From the IMG/VR virus record IMGVR_UViG_3300032883_000219, positions 1 through 24,039 of that record: a DNA stretch of 24,039 nt; one strand, 5' to 3'. Below are positions 1-7,774 of the stretch, piece by piece. The position numbers and the translations under genes are program-made. This DNA comes from a virus. Every line of letters begins with the position of its first letter. Positions within the stretch are counted from its first letter, which is position 1. The notes below the pieces were generated by a model. It made no database searches and had not been told where the DNA came from. It saw nothing but the letters and a program-made list of their open reading frames with translations.

Positions 1-2398
1 CGACAACCACGATGCAGTTGGGCCGCTGTGAGCCATCGATCGCGCACAGGAGCATGTACCATTCGCGCTCCAAGTAACAAAGAAAAGCCCCACGGGTAAA
101 CTGTTCCTGCCCCGGTGTGATCCTCCTGAGAAGAGGAGATATGTTGTCAGACAGGGTTTCGGGTTCTCCGACGCCGTTGAAGATTTTTATTGTCAGATCG
201 CTGCCCAGCCACACAAATCCGTAGGGAGTTTCCGCTCCGGAATCATGAGAGCTGGATCCCTGATTCCAGGGCAACTGCTCCAAGACCGCGCTGTAGAGTA
301 TCTCTTCATCCGTCTGAATGTCTTCGATGTTGCCCCGAAACATGAACATCTCGTTGCTTTTGGAAAAAATCACCACACCGGCCTGAACGGCTCCCATGCC
401 GCGAACGTCGTCCGCTCCGATCGCCAGTCTAAGGCGATTGTTTGGAGGGAAACTCTCCTCCGGTCTTCCCAGGAAAATCCTTTCATAGCCCGAGAAAGCA
501 ACATCCTGCGGTGCTCCCACGATGCCCGCGACAAAGATGCGACCTTGAAAGGTCGTTAGATATTTTCCGAGCGGTGGAGGAGCATTCAATAGCGGCGCTT
601 CAATGTCGAGATTCAAATCTGTATCCGGCATCTCATCCAGCACAAACGTGCCGTGGCCAACGCCGCTGATTGTCGGGGGCGCCGCGCCTCCAGCTCCGAA
701 TCCACCAACGGGTTCCGTGACAGATGCCCCAAAGAGGATCACGCTGGTATTCTGCTTGTGGTAGGCCGTTCCTCCCGCGATATCCACGTATAGGTTCCAG
801 CCCAGGGCTCCTGGCACGCTTGTGACCCCGCTGACAAGCGCGAGGTGATTGGCGCTGATCGGAGCGACAACCGCATTTCCCCTGATGCTCTCCCCGCCGA
901 TGGTTGCAATCGTATAGACAACCCCATAGGTTCGAAGCGCCAGCGCGCCGCCAACCAGCTCGCCCAGGGTAGGAGCCGGATCCGCTTCGGGGTCATAAAC
1001 ATCGGTAATCGGGAAACTTCCATCAGAAGAATCGGGGTTCGGCCGCAAATAGAAAGTATTATCTCCATCCAAGGTGGCAAACAACCACACCTGATCGGCC
1101 TGTGGATCGCTTGGCGCTGGCACCCAAACACCGAATTTGCCCGCGGCGATCGGGCCAGTGCTTGCCGAGGCTTCCGAGGCCTGGCCAACATGCCCCGTGA
1201 CAGAATTTCCATAGGCGGCGCGATAACTGCGCCCAACCGCAAGCGTGAGCGTTCCCAGCCCGACAGTCGTATTTGCAGTGGGCGGTGGATCGCCGATTTG
1301 CGCCGTGTTGGATCCTGGAACCGCAGCGCCTGTATTCGTGAATCCGGTTAAGGGCTCAACCTTCGGTTGCGTGAGCAAAAGCACAACATCGTTCTGCAGG
1401 GTCCGCGCCGCGCCGCCCAGAATGTCGACGTAACAATTCCATCCCACAACCCCATCCGGAACGGTTATTGGAGCATTGACCAGGGCGATCTGATCCGCTT
1501 CCAAAGTCACCGCAGTCGGCGGGCCCTGGAAGGTCTGGCCGGACATCGTTACAAAGCTGAAGCTGATCGAGTATGTTCTGTGTGTAAGGGCCGCTCCGCC
1601 CATGACTCCCACAACCGGAGCCACCGTCGGACAATGAAAGCCCGTGGCCGGTTCTGCGAGATTCGTCCCGAACGCGATCGGAGAGCTATTCATCTTTCGA
1701 TGTACCGCTCCTCCAGCCAGGTCGATATAGCAATTCCAGCCGATCGCGCCGGCAACTTCCGCGGGGCTCACGATCACGGCTGTATGATTGATAGCTACGG
1801 CAGCAGCCGTCGACGGGCTCTTTAGGGTTTCTCCAACCGTGCCGATAAGAGAGAAAGTGACTTCATAGTTACGAGCCGGAAGACTTCCAAGCACAACGGT
1901 GTTGACGGTCGGACCGCCAGCCGGATTCGCCACCGATCCAACTGAAAGAAACAAAACCGTGGGGGGATCTATCGGCTTTGCGATGCCCCAGTTACGCAGC
2001 ATCGTTCCGTCCCAGATTGCCGTGCGCAAACCGTTTGCCAGAAACATCAGATTGCTGGCCTGGCAGAAACTCATTCGCGCGGAGTTTAATCCGTTCGATT
2101 CAATGAGCGTTGGTATCCACGTGCCCAGATCGAACCTGTAGAGATGTGGGCCGACACCAACAATAAGCTGACGCACACCAAAGGCATTCTGGAATTCGGA
2201 GATGCTGCCTGGTCCATCGAGACCAGAAACCGGAGGCGCCAGGATCGTCCCCCCCCTGAGCTTTGCCAGACCCCCGCTTGTTGAGGGAATCACGTTGTAA
2301 CATTCGAGGGCATAATCCGGAGGAACGTTTACAACACTCGGCCATGAGGCCATACCCATGAACCGGCGAATTCGCGTGGCTTGCAGATTTCGTGTCAT
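1..2398 (-). CDS. large tail/head-stabilisation protein with tandem Ig-like repeats (partial, runs off left edge)
   Basis: An open frame of 799 codons runs from ATG at 2398 off the left edge, so the C-terminus is missing. It begins one base after the adaptor stop. The N-terminal ~150 residues read like the beta-propeller tail proteins of podoviruses (P22 gp10 or T7 gp12 type), with PPDYALECYNVIP, a GGLAKLRGG turn and WDGTMLRNWG. From about residue 150 to 590 there are four repeats of ~100 residues. Three carry a GWN(C/L)Y signature with the Trp at residues 221, 320 and 534; the fourth, between the last two, is degenerate (ADQVWLF). After the repeats the propeller-like sequence resumes (APPPLGKYLTTFQGRIFVAG). 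The repeat also occurs in the upstream adaptor. A virion tail role is inferred from position and repeat type; the exact family is not certain. Confidence 0.72.
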   Translation of the reverse strand, partial: MTRNLQATRIRRFMGMASWPSVVNVPPDYALECYNVIPSTSGGLAKLRGGTILAPPVSGLDGPGSISEFQNAFGVRQLIVGVGPHLYRFDLGTWIPTLIESNGLNSARMSFCQASNLMFLANGLRTAIWDGTMLRNWGIAKPIDPPTVLFLSVGSVANPAGGPTVNTVVLGSLPARNYEVTFSLIGTVGETLKSPSTAAAVAINHTAVIVSPAEVAGAIGWNCYIDLAGGAVHRKMNSSPIAFGTNLAEPATGFHCPTVAPVVGVMGGAALTHRTYSISFSFVTMSGQTFQGPPTAVTLEADQIALVNAPITVPDGVVGWNCYVDILGGAARTLQNDVVLLLTQPKVEPLTGFTNTGAAVPGSNTAQIGDPPPTANTTVGLGTLTLAVGRSYRAAYGNSVTGHVGQASEASASTGPIAAGKFGVWVPAPSDPQADQVWLFATLDGDNTFYLRPNPDSSDGSFPITDVYDPEADPAPTLGELVGGALALRTYGVVYTIATIGGESIRGNAVVAPISANHLALVSGVTSVPGALGWNLYVDIAGGTAYHKQNTSVILFGASVTEPVGGFGAGGAAPPTISGVGHGTFVLDEMPDTDLNLDIEAPLLNAPPPLGKYLTTFQGRIFVAGIVGAPQDVAFSGYERIFLGRPEESFPPNNRLRLAIGADDVRGMGAVQAGVVIFSKSNEMFMFRGNIEDIQTDEEILYSAVLEQLPWNQGSSSHDSGAETPYGFVWLGSDLTIKIFNGVGEPETLSDNISPLLRRITPGQEQFTRGAFLCYLEREWYMLLCAIDGSQRPNCIVVV

Positions 2399-2399
2399 T

Positions 2400-3407
2400 T
2401 TAGACGATGTACGGGGTAATGGTTCGATGCTTGGCCTGGTTCTGCTGGTTTACGGACAGCAGCATTTGCGTGCGCGCCTTCTCGGCCTGATCTTCCCAGC
2501 CTCTGGCCTGGTCGAACTCGTAAATACTCACACAGAGAAGAGACAAGGCGAAATACCGGATGAAGCGCTTCGCCGTAAGAGTCTGAAATGGAATGGCGGC
2601 GTTGTCGTAGCGCAGCCGGCGGGGTTTCGCAATGTAGAAGTATCTCGGAATTTGCTGCACCCCTGCCGCCGGCCGCAGCTCGATCGTCCGGCCGTTGATC
2701 AGATCCCAGTAGTAGTTTTGATACTGCGACGATGAGGCGACCCCTCTCGAAGCCCGCCGTAGAAGTTCGGAGTCGATGTCCGCTTGATCCCACGCCCGAT
2801 ATCCACCGCTCGCCAAAGCGAGCTCCATGTGCCGAATATAAAAAACATTGTCCGATGTAGTGTTGGCAAGCGGAGGAGAAGGTAGAGAGGGTTCATTCAC
2901 CCAGCCCGTCTCAGGTTCGACATAGATCAGCTGGCTGAAAGGAATCGGCATGTCGTTCTGCCGGCAGCGCAAAGCCGCTGACTGGCTGGCGTAACAGTTC
3001 CAGCCGATCGCTCCATCGACGAACGCCGGAGTATTGACCTCACAGAGATTGTTTGCCCCAACGACCGTATAGGCTAGCGCCGGGCTTTCGAGGGTCTCGC
3101 TGCCCGATTCCGTGACGAGTGTATAGGTGATCGAGTACGTGCGCCCGGCAGCGAGGCTCCCACCTGCGAGGATGCCAGCCACCGGGGCAACCAGCGGATC
3201 CGTGATCACCACAATCTGAGCGCGCTCGGCAGCGGCCGCGAAAGTCACATTGACCGGGCCTTCCATGAAAAGAGAGAGCTGAACAAGGATCAGGCTTTCC
3301 CAAAGACTCTCGATCGCGTCGTTGATTGCGTCGCCGCAGAGATCGGGGTCTACCGACTCCCGAAGCCACTTTTCAACGCTTGCCTTCATGCTGCCGAGTG
3401 TGTCCAC
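2400..3407 (-). CDS. head-tail adaptor-like protein with Ig-like insertion
   Basis: 335 aa. The helical N-terminus (KASVEKWLRESVDPDL, residues ~8-45) and the C-terminal helices (RFIRYFALSLLCVSIYEF and the following charged helix, residues ~285-325) resemble podoviral gp4/T7 gp11-type adaptors that sit under the portal. Residues ~65-180 form a separate beta-rich module (YSITYTLVTESGSE and GAIGWNCY, Trp136) nearly the same as those repeated in the downstream tail protein. The gene lies between capsid-associated genes and the tail protein, with its stop one base from the next start, which suits an adaptor. The assignment rests on architecture and position, since no short catalytic motif exists for this family. 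Confidence 0.6.
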   Translation of the reverse strand: MDTLGSMKASVEKWLRESVDPDLCGDAINDAIESLWESLILVQLSLFMEGPVNVTFAAAAERAQIVVITDPLVAPVAGILAGGSLAAGRTYSITYTLVTESGSETLESPALAYTVVGANNLCEVNTPAFVDGAIGWNCYASQSAALRCRQNDMPIPFSQLIYVEPETGWVNEPSLPSPPLANTTSDNVFYIRHMELALASGGYRAWDQADIDSELLRRASRGVASSSQYQNYYWDLINGRTIELRPAAGVQQIPRYFYIAKPRRLRYDNAAIPFQTLTAKRFIRYFALSLLCVSIYEFDQARGWEDQAEKARTQMLLSVNQQNQAKHRTITPYIV

Positions 3408-3411
3408 CTTC

Positions 3412-3933
3412 TTATCCCCTCTTCGGCTTGGTGAGTTCCTCGACCTTTTGCGTCAGGATCCGCACGCTCTCCATCAAAGCCTTGTTGCTCTCTTTCAGTG
3501 CATCGAAGTCTGCTGAGGAGGTCTGCGTCTGGGGAGTCACCATCCAGCCGGCCGGATTGATTCCGAATTGCTTAAGATCGACCCCGTCTTCCTCAATAAT
3601 TCGTTGCACTACGGGAGAAGGAGGAAGCGGAGGAAAGTTGTGCCTTATTCGATCTTCCTGCTGAATCTTGATGTAGCGCGCGACAAGCTCGCGCCGGCCG
3701 GCTGTGAGCGCCGTCTTTGCCGCACCCGTTGCGCCATCGATGTCAAACTGGATTCCTCCCCGCGATCGCAGAACGGCAACTTCCACGAGCCCTTCGAGAC
3801 GCTTATGCTCGAGGATCGCACGAGCAATGAAGTCGTCCTTAACCTCGACGGGCTCCCCGGGCGGGAAGGTATACATGCCAATGTCCTGAACAAAGTCATA
3901 AACGGGCTCATTGCCCACATGAAGCAGATACAC
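3412..3933 (-). CDS. hypothetical phage structural-region protein with C-terminal coiled coil
   Basis: 173 aa, not recognised. The N-terminal half is mixed alpha/beta with a Pro-rich stretch around residues 100-108 (FPPLPPSPVV). The last ~35 residues (ALKESNKALMESVRILTQK) have the heptad pattern of a short coiled coil ending in a basic tail. It lies 4 nt upstream of the adaptor gene and in the same orientation, so it is expected to be made with the late virion genes. An oligomeric accessory virion protein is possible. Nothing in the sequence proves a function. Confidence 0.6.
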   Translation of the reverse strand: MYLLHVGNEPVYDFVQDIGMYTFPPGEPVEVKDDFIARAILEHKRLEGLVEVAVLRSRGGIQFDIDGATGAAKTALTAGRRELVARYIKIQQEDRIRHNFPPLPPSPVVQRIIEEDGVDLKQFGINPAGWMVTPQTQTSSADFDALKESNKALMESVRILTQKVEELTKPKRG

Positions 3934-3942
3934 AAATCCTCC

Positions 3943-4533
3943 TCAGTTGATGGTCTCAGCCCGGGCTTTCTCAGCCCCGGTCTGCATGTGGTCGAACGCC
4001 TTCTCATCATCTCCGTGGACAATTACCGTTTCCCCGGTGCGTAGAGCGTTCTCGACCTCTAGGAATTCCTCGGCTCGTTTTTTACTGAGGGAATCGACGG
4101 CTGCGAGCACCTTCTCGTCGCCCTCTTTTTGCCGCTGTGCTCGAATACGGGCAGACTTCTCTCGCTTGTAGGCCAGGTATGCCTCCGGAGACGGAAAGCG
4201 CCATGTATCGCCCTCCTGGAGCGTATTAATGACCTCCTGGTCGAGATGCCCCTGAAGCTGCATCACGGTGACAAAGGCGCGATCCGCCCGGCTGTACCGT
4301 TCGATAATCCATTGCTGCCCGAGATAGTCCCACCGTACCTCGAGCAAGCGATCCAGTTCGTGAAGGCGCTTGCGAAACCAGCGCGGCGCCTGTGTGCGCC
4401 CGGAGCGAAATTGCTCGCACCGCTCTCGAATCAGATGCCTGACTTGCGGCCAGGTATGAATCTGGGCAAGCGTAAGATGCGACGCAATCCGCATGCACAT
4501 CTCGGTTTCGATATCCAGAGCGTACTCGTGCAT
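3943..4533 (-). CDS. hypothetical phage protein, helical and highly charged
   Basis: 196 aa, not recognised. It is rich in Arg, Glu and Gln and predicted almost fully helical, with a long charged segment at residues ~120-195 (YKREKSARIRAQRQKEGDEK) that could be a coiled coil. An aromatic stretch with several Trp residues (TWPQVRHLI, RWFRKRLHEL, RWDYLGQQW) lies in the first 80 residues. The ATG at 4533 directly abuts a TGA in the original frame of the preceding gene (TGAATG), which indicates translational coupling before that gene was disrupted. Position suggests a head-tail connection or packaging accessory role, but this is only inference. Confidence 0.6.
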   Translation of the reverse strand: MHEYALDIETEMCMRIASHLTLAQIHTWPQVRHLIRERCEQFRSGRTQAPRWFRKRLHELDRLLEVRWDYLGQQWIIERYSRADRAFVTVMQLQGHLDQEVINTLQEGDTWRFPSPEAYLAYKREKSARIRAQRQKEGDEKVLAAVDSLSKKRAEEFLEVENALRTGETVIVHGDDEKAFDHMQTGAEKARAETIN

Positions 4534-4552
4534 TCAATCCTCGATTTCAGAT

Positions 4553-4801
4553 TCATCCGGCTCCGGAACTGCCAGCTGTCGCTCCGGCACTGCCGGGTAT
4601 AGATGATCCGGCGGCTCCGCAGGTTGAACCGGAGCAGGAACATCGGCCACAGCATCGAATTCCGCAGAACGGCATCAAATGCCCCGGGTTGGCCGAGGCC
4701 AGTTCGATGAGTCTCGATTCGGCGTCCCACGGCTGGATCGTTCCACCTGAGATCTTTCCGCCCAGGGCCCTGAGTTCGTCCGATATCTCCTTTAACGTCA
4801 T
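4553..4801 (-). CDS. small phage protein, frameshifted by a short insertion
   Basis: 82 aa as it now reads. The start is ATG at 4801, with GGAGG 7 nt upstream, just after the capsid terminator. Residues 1-36 look like a normal helical phage protein (MTLKEISDELRALGGKISG, then WDAESRLIELAS). The rest is an odd Cys/Ser/Gly-rich tail (CGIRCCGRCSCSG) typical of an out-of-frame reading. The change occurs at a 32-bp sequence that also occurs in the gene at 7775-8416. Removing 31 nt joins residue 36 to an acidic, Pro-rich tail (EFDAVADVPAPVQPAEPP, ending DESEIED) that stops at 4534, exactly before the next ATG. The ancestral product would be 78 aa. Function unknown; probably damaged here. Confidence 0.6.
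   Translation of the reverse strand: MTLKEISDELRALGGKISGGTIQPWDAESRLIELASANPGHLMPFCGIRCCGRCSCSGSTCGAAGSSIPGSAGATAGSSGAG
4664..4695. repeat. 32-bp exact direct repeat, copy 1 (recipient)
   Basis: This stretch is identical over 32 bases to 7943-7974 and in the same orientation. Both copies are read in the same frame on the minus strand as ANPGHLMPFC. It sits where the reading frame of the small gene at 4553-4801 breaks. The flanks are unrelated to those of copy 2. Confidence 0.95.
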
Positions 4802-4814
4802 CTTGCGCCTCCAT

Positions 4815-4845
4815 AAAAAAGGGCCCTGCTCTAGAAACAGGGCCC
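4815..4845 (-). terminator. intrinsic terminator after the major capsid gene
   Basis: On the minus strand GGGCCCTG and CAGGGCCC form a perfect 8-bp stem around a 9-nt loop, followed at once by six T residues. It lies 20 nt downstream of the capsid stop codon and just before the next gene's ribosome binding site. It would reduce transcription into the connector and tail genes. Confidence 0.9.
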
Positions 4846-4864
4846 AGCCAAGGCAAAATCAGAA

Positions 4865-6271
4865 CTAGATGGTGCCTGTCTGCTGCCAGAAGACATCATC
4901 GACACTCAGATTCTTGATCGCGCCCCACGAGGAGCGCTGCAGAGTGCCAAGATTGACGTAGGTGCGAAGCAATCCGGCCACCGCATCCGCGATGCCGCCC
5001 GCTCCGATGATGCGAGTCCAGGTCCCCGCCTCGTCGTCAGCGAGAGTCAACGGAACCGCCTCGAACTTCTTCATCATCGAAGAAGCGCCGCAGTAAATCC
5101 GGTCCGGCCGGGCGTCCTTGTCCTCGATGATCGGGATTCCCGCATATTCGAAGACGTCGTACCCGATATCGAGAGCCTTCTTGCCGATCGGCTTCCCGCC
5201 GTTTGTTTCGAAACGGTAATTCTGGGTCGCAAACCTCACGAGCTTCGCAACCTGAGCCGAAGGGAAGATGAAAACGTCGGGCTGCTCACCGCCGCGGTTC
5301 TTTACGAATGCCCGCAGAGCGTGCAGGTAATACGAGGAAAGATCGTCTCCCGCAACGTCGTAGACGAACGATGTCCAGGATTGCTGCCCGGCCGTCGCCG
5401 GGTTAAGCCCCTGAATCGCTCCCGTGTCATTGACGAGCGAAACCAGCCCTTCCATCGTGGTCGGATAATTTCCGACAATGCAGGACTCGCCACCGAGCGT
5501 CACAGCTTCCGCTGCTATCGCCGTTCCGAGCGTGTGGGTGACAGCTCGCGTGGCGTAGTTGATCGCCGTGATGATAGAACTGCTGCACGTCGAGACCGCC
5601 ATTCCACCGACGGTGTATGTGTCGATCGGCATCCCGAGCCGCAGATACAGCGCCCACGGGAATCCACCGGCTGCGTCTGCGGTGAATGTCCCGGCACCAG
5701 GAGCCGGCGCTGCAGCAACACTCGCGATCTGCCCGCCGCGATCCGCGCCAACAGACAGGACGTTCATGTGACTGACCAGGTCCTTGGTGTCATACTTGAC
5801 TTCGAGCGCCTTTGCCTGCATGAAGGAGCGCGCATCGCCCTTCGAGAGATTCTCAGCCTGCCCGGTGATTGTCTCCGGCACGTAGCCGTATTTCAGGAGG
5901 ACGGTCGCGTTTGCTAACCCCTGGTTGCCGCCGGCTCCTACACCAGCCACACCTTCAGGCCTAAACCCCATGTTGAAGTTAGGACGCAGACGGGCGAGGA
6001 AGACATAACCTCGGACGCCCAGATTGTTGACGGGCTTACCAAATTTGCTTCCGTCCCCGAGTAAATTCATAAACGCGGGAAGGGTGCTCACTTGGTCCTG
6101 AATCGCCCCATAGATGATCTTCATGTCCGCGAGAAACGTTGTCGCGTCAACGATCCCGAACATCGGGAGCATGAACGGCAGCAGGGCCAGAAGGCCCAGT
6201 CCGCTCATGTGAAATTCCGCATGCTGAAACAGAGGCATGAACAATGCCCAGAGAATGCTGATAGGGTCCAT
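4865..6271 (-). CDS. major capsid protein (HK97-fold-like)
   Basis: 468 aa, the main shell protein by inference. It follows the scaffold gene by 20 nt, has GGAG 7 nt before ATG, and is followed directly by a strong terminator, the usual setting for the most abundant virion protein. The sequence has HK97-like features: an N-arm/E-loop-like region (residues ~60-190), a P-domain-like region (QPDVFIFPSAQVAKLVRFA around 325-345), and a C-terminal segment typical of A-domain strands (AGIPIIEDKDARPDRIYC). Unusually, the first ~45 residues contain two hydrophobic runs (ISILWALFMPLF and GLGLLALLPFMLPMF). These may be an N-arm that is removed or buried on maturation. Confidence 0.8.
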   Translation of the reverse strand: MDPISILWALFMPLFQHAEFHMSGLGLLALLPFMLPMFGIVDATTFLADMKIIYGAIQDQVSTLPAFMNLLGDGSKFGKPVNNLGVRGYVFLARLRPNFNMGFRPEGVAGVGAGGNQGLANATVLLKYGYVPETITGQAENLSKGDARSFMQAKALEVKYDTKDLVSHMNVLSVGADRGGQIASVAAAPAPGAGTFTADAAGGFPWALYLRLGMPIDTYTVGGMAVSTCSSSIITAINYATRAVTHTLGTAIAAEAVTLGGESCIVGNYPTTMEGLVSLVNDTGAIQGLNPATAGQQSWTSFVYDVAGDDLSSYYLHALRAFVKNRGGEQPDVFIFPSAQVAKLVRFATQNYRFETNGGKPIGKKALDIGYDVFEYAGIPIIEDKDARPDRIYCGASSMMKKFEAVPLTLADDEAGTWTRIIGAGGIADAVAGLLRTYVNLGTLQRSSWGAIKNLSVDDVFWQQTGTI

Positions 6272-6291
6272 CGTCGATCTCCGTCAAAGCG

Positions 6292-7143
6292 CTAGGAGTA
6301 CTTCCCGAGAGGCCCGGTCTTCGGGAATCGGCCGGCAGCCATATCATCCAAGGTGAACTTGGTGTCGCCGTCGGTTCTTCCCTGCCCCGGTTTCGGTGGT
6401 TCTCCCACGCGCTTTTGCTCTCGCTGTGCGCGGGCGAGGTAGTACTTATCGAGAAATGCGCGAGCCTCATCCACGATCCGAGCGACGTCCGAGATCTTCC
6501 TTTCCGACACCACCCGCTTATAAGCTTCGGGGTCGGCTTTGATCATCTCGGCTGCCACGGTGTAGAGAGTTTCGCGCTCCTCTTTCGGTATTACATCGTC
6601 TTTGAACAGCTCTTTGACTTTGGCATCGAAAGCCTGGTCGAAACGGTTGTTCGCCTCGTCTAAGAGACGCTCCCGATCCCTGTCCAGGACCGGCTTCAGC
6701 CGCTGATTCAGCTTGGATTCGAGCAGCTTGTCCAGGTCCTGGGGAGTACCGCTTTTCGTCGTTTCGGCCTGCTTTTGACGCAGAAAGGCCATCGTCCCAT
6801 GGGGGTCCTCGGCGTAAGCTTCGAGGATTTCCTTTTGCTCGTACCCAAGCGCCGCGCCGATCTCAACCGCCCCATTTCGCCCCTTGGCGAAAGACTGGTA
6901 TGCGGTCGCGACTTCCTCGCGCTTGCCGAGCTTTTCCCACTCAGTCAGATTTCCTTTCGTCGCTTCGTACTGCTCCCGGAGTTGGCGCATGTTGGCCGTT
7001 TCTCCGGAAGAGGGGGGAGGCGAGCCCCCGCCGCTGCCTTGCTGCGCTCCTGGCGAGGGAGTGGCTGCTGCCGGTACTCCAGATCCGGTTGGGGCTGGCG
7101 AGGCCCCTGTGTCTGCCGGTAATGCACCCGGACTTGATGCCAT
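6292..7143 (-). CDS. capsid scaffolding protein
   Basis: 283 aa. The first ~50 residues are disordered, rich in Pro, Ala, Ser and Gly. The rest is helical and charged, with a coiled-coil-like core around residues 130-185 (LDKLLESKLNQRLKPVL, RERLLDEANNRFDQAFDAKV), ending in a short basic/Gly tail (GRFPKTGPLGKYS). This composition and the position directly before the major capsid gene are characteristic of phage scaffolds that guide procapsid assembly and are then lost. The start at 7143 has AGAGG 7 nt upstream. No protease motif is seen, so the scaffold is probably expelled or cut by another enzyme. Confidence 0.75.
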   Translation of the reverse strand: MASSPGALPADTGASPAPTGSGVPAAATPSPGAQQGSGGGSPPPSSGETANMRQLREQYEATKGNLTEWEKLGKREEVATAYQSFAKGRNGAVEIGAALGYEQKEILEAYAEDPHGTMAFLRQKQAETTKSGTPQDLDKLLESKLNQRLKPVLDRDRERLLDEANNRFDQAFDAKVKELFKDDVIPKEERETLYTVAAEMIKADPEAYKRVVSERKISDVARIVDEARAFLDKYYLARAQREQKRVGEPPKPGQGRTDGDTKFTLDDMAAGRFPKTGPLGKYS

Positions 7144-7157
7144 AACAATCCTCTCAA

Positions 7158-7188
7158 AATAAAAAGGCCCCGCGACATGCGAGGCCTT
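7158..7188 (-). terminator. intrinsic terminator upstream of the scaffold gene
   Basis: On the minus strand AAGGCCTCGC pairs with GCGGGGCCTT (one G-T pair) around a 5-nt loop, followed by a T-rich run. It separates the 171-aa gene (stop at 7207) from the scaffold gene (start at 7143). The stem closely resembles the one at 8436-8463. Confidence 0.85.
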
Positions 7189-7206
7189 GGTTTGAATTGA
7201 AATCCG

Positions 7207-7722
7207 TTATGCCTTTACGAGAGCTGCAAGCTCGAACGTGATCGGGCCAGGAGTCGTTCCTGCCGGAATCAGCGTATAGTTGAGGCCTTCACCCAGCGCC
7301 CCATTACGCACCATTCCTGCCGTCAGCGTTCCCCGACCTTCAGCCGCCGCGTCCGTAATGGTCGCCAGAGTCGAGGTGTTGACCGCCACCACGCCCGGCC
7401 CAGCCGTTGTCACTGTTTGCACTTGCGGAGGCTGGCCTTTGACAACCATGGTCAAATACCTGGCTGTCACCGTGGCGATTGACGTGAAGGCGCAGATGTC
7501 CCAGCGCGCGTAGACCCCACTTGGCAGCCTGTGAAACGTGTTGACGAAGAATGCATAGGTCTCGTCGGCGTTGGTCCTGTCCGCCAGGACCATGTTGAGC
7601 GTGATGATGACTTCTTTCACATCCTCAAGCCCGAAGAGCTTGTCAATCCCGTTGATGGTCGTCGGACCAGCCAATTGAGCCGGTGTCAGGGTGATCATCG
7701 GCTGTAAAGTGATCTTTTTCAT
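7207..7722 (-). CDS. putative virion decoration/minor capsid protein
   Basis: 171 aa, no firm family. It is small, acidic to neutral and beta-rich (TVTARYLTMVVKG, QVQTVTTAGPGVVAVN), with many Thr, Val, Ala and Gly residues and no Cys-rich or catalytic motif; such composition is common in capsid decoration proteins. ATG at 7722 is preceded by AAGGAG at good spacing. The gene is bounded downstream by a terminator and lies between portal and scaffold/capsid genes, so it is expected to be abundant in the virion or procapsid. Decoration is an inference from place and composition. Confidence 0.55.
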   Translation of the reverse strand: MKKITLQPMITLTPAQLAGPTTINGIDKLFGLEDVKEVIITLNMVLADRTNADETYAFFVNTFHRLPSGVYARWDICAFTSIATVTARYLTMVVKGQPPQVQTVTTAGPGVVAVNTSTLATITDAAAEGRGTLTAGMVRNGALGEGLNYTLIPAGTTPGPITFELAALVKA

Positions 7723-7774
7723 TTCCGTCTCTCCTTAGTGTCGGTTGACATACTGCAACGCGAGAAACTCGCCC

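Noticed and set aside
739-1634. Minus-strand frames inside the tail gene
   Set aside because: They are out of frame with the continuous 799-codon tail gene, whose three GWN(C/L)Y copies are all in one frame.
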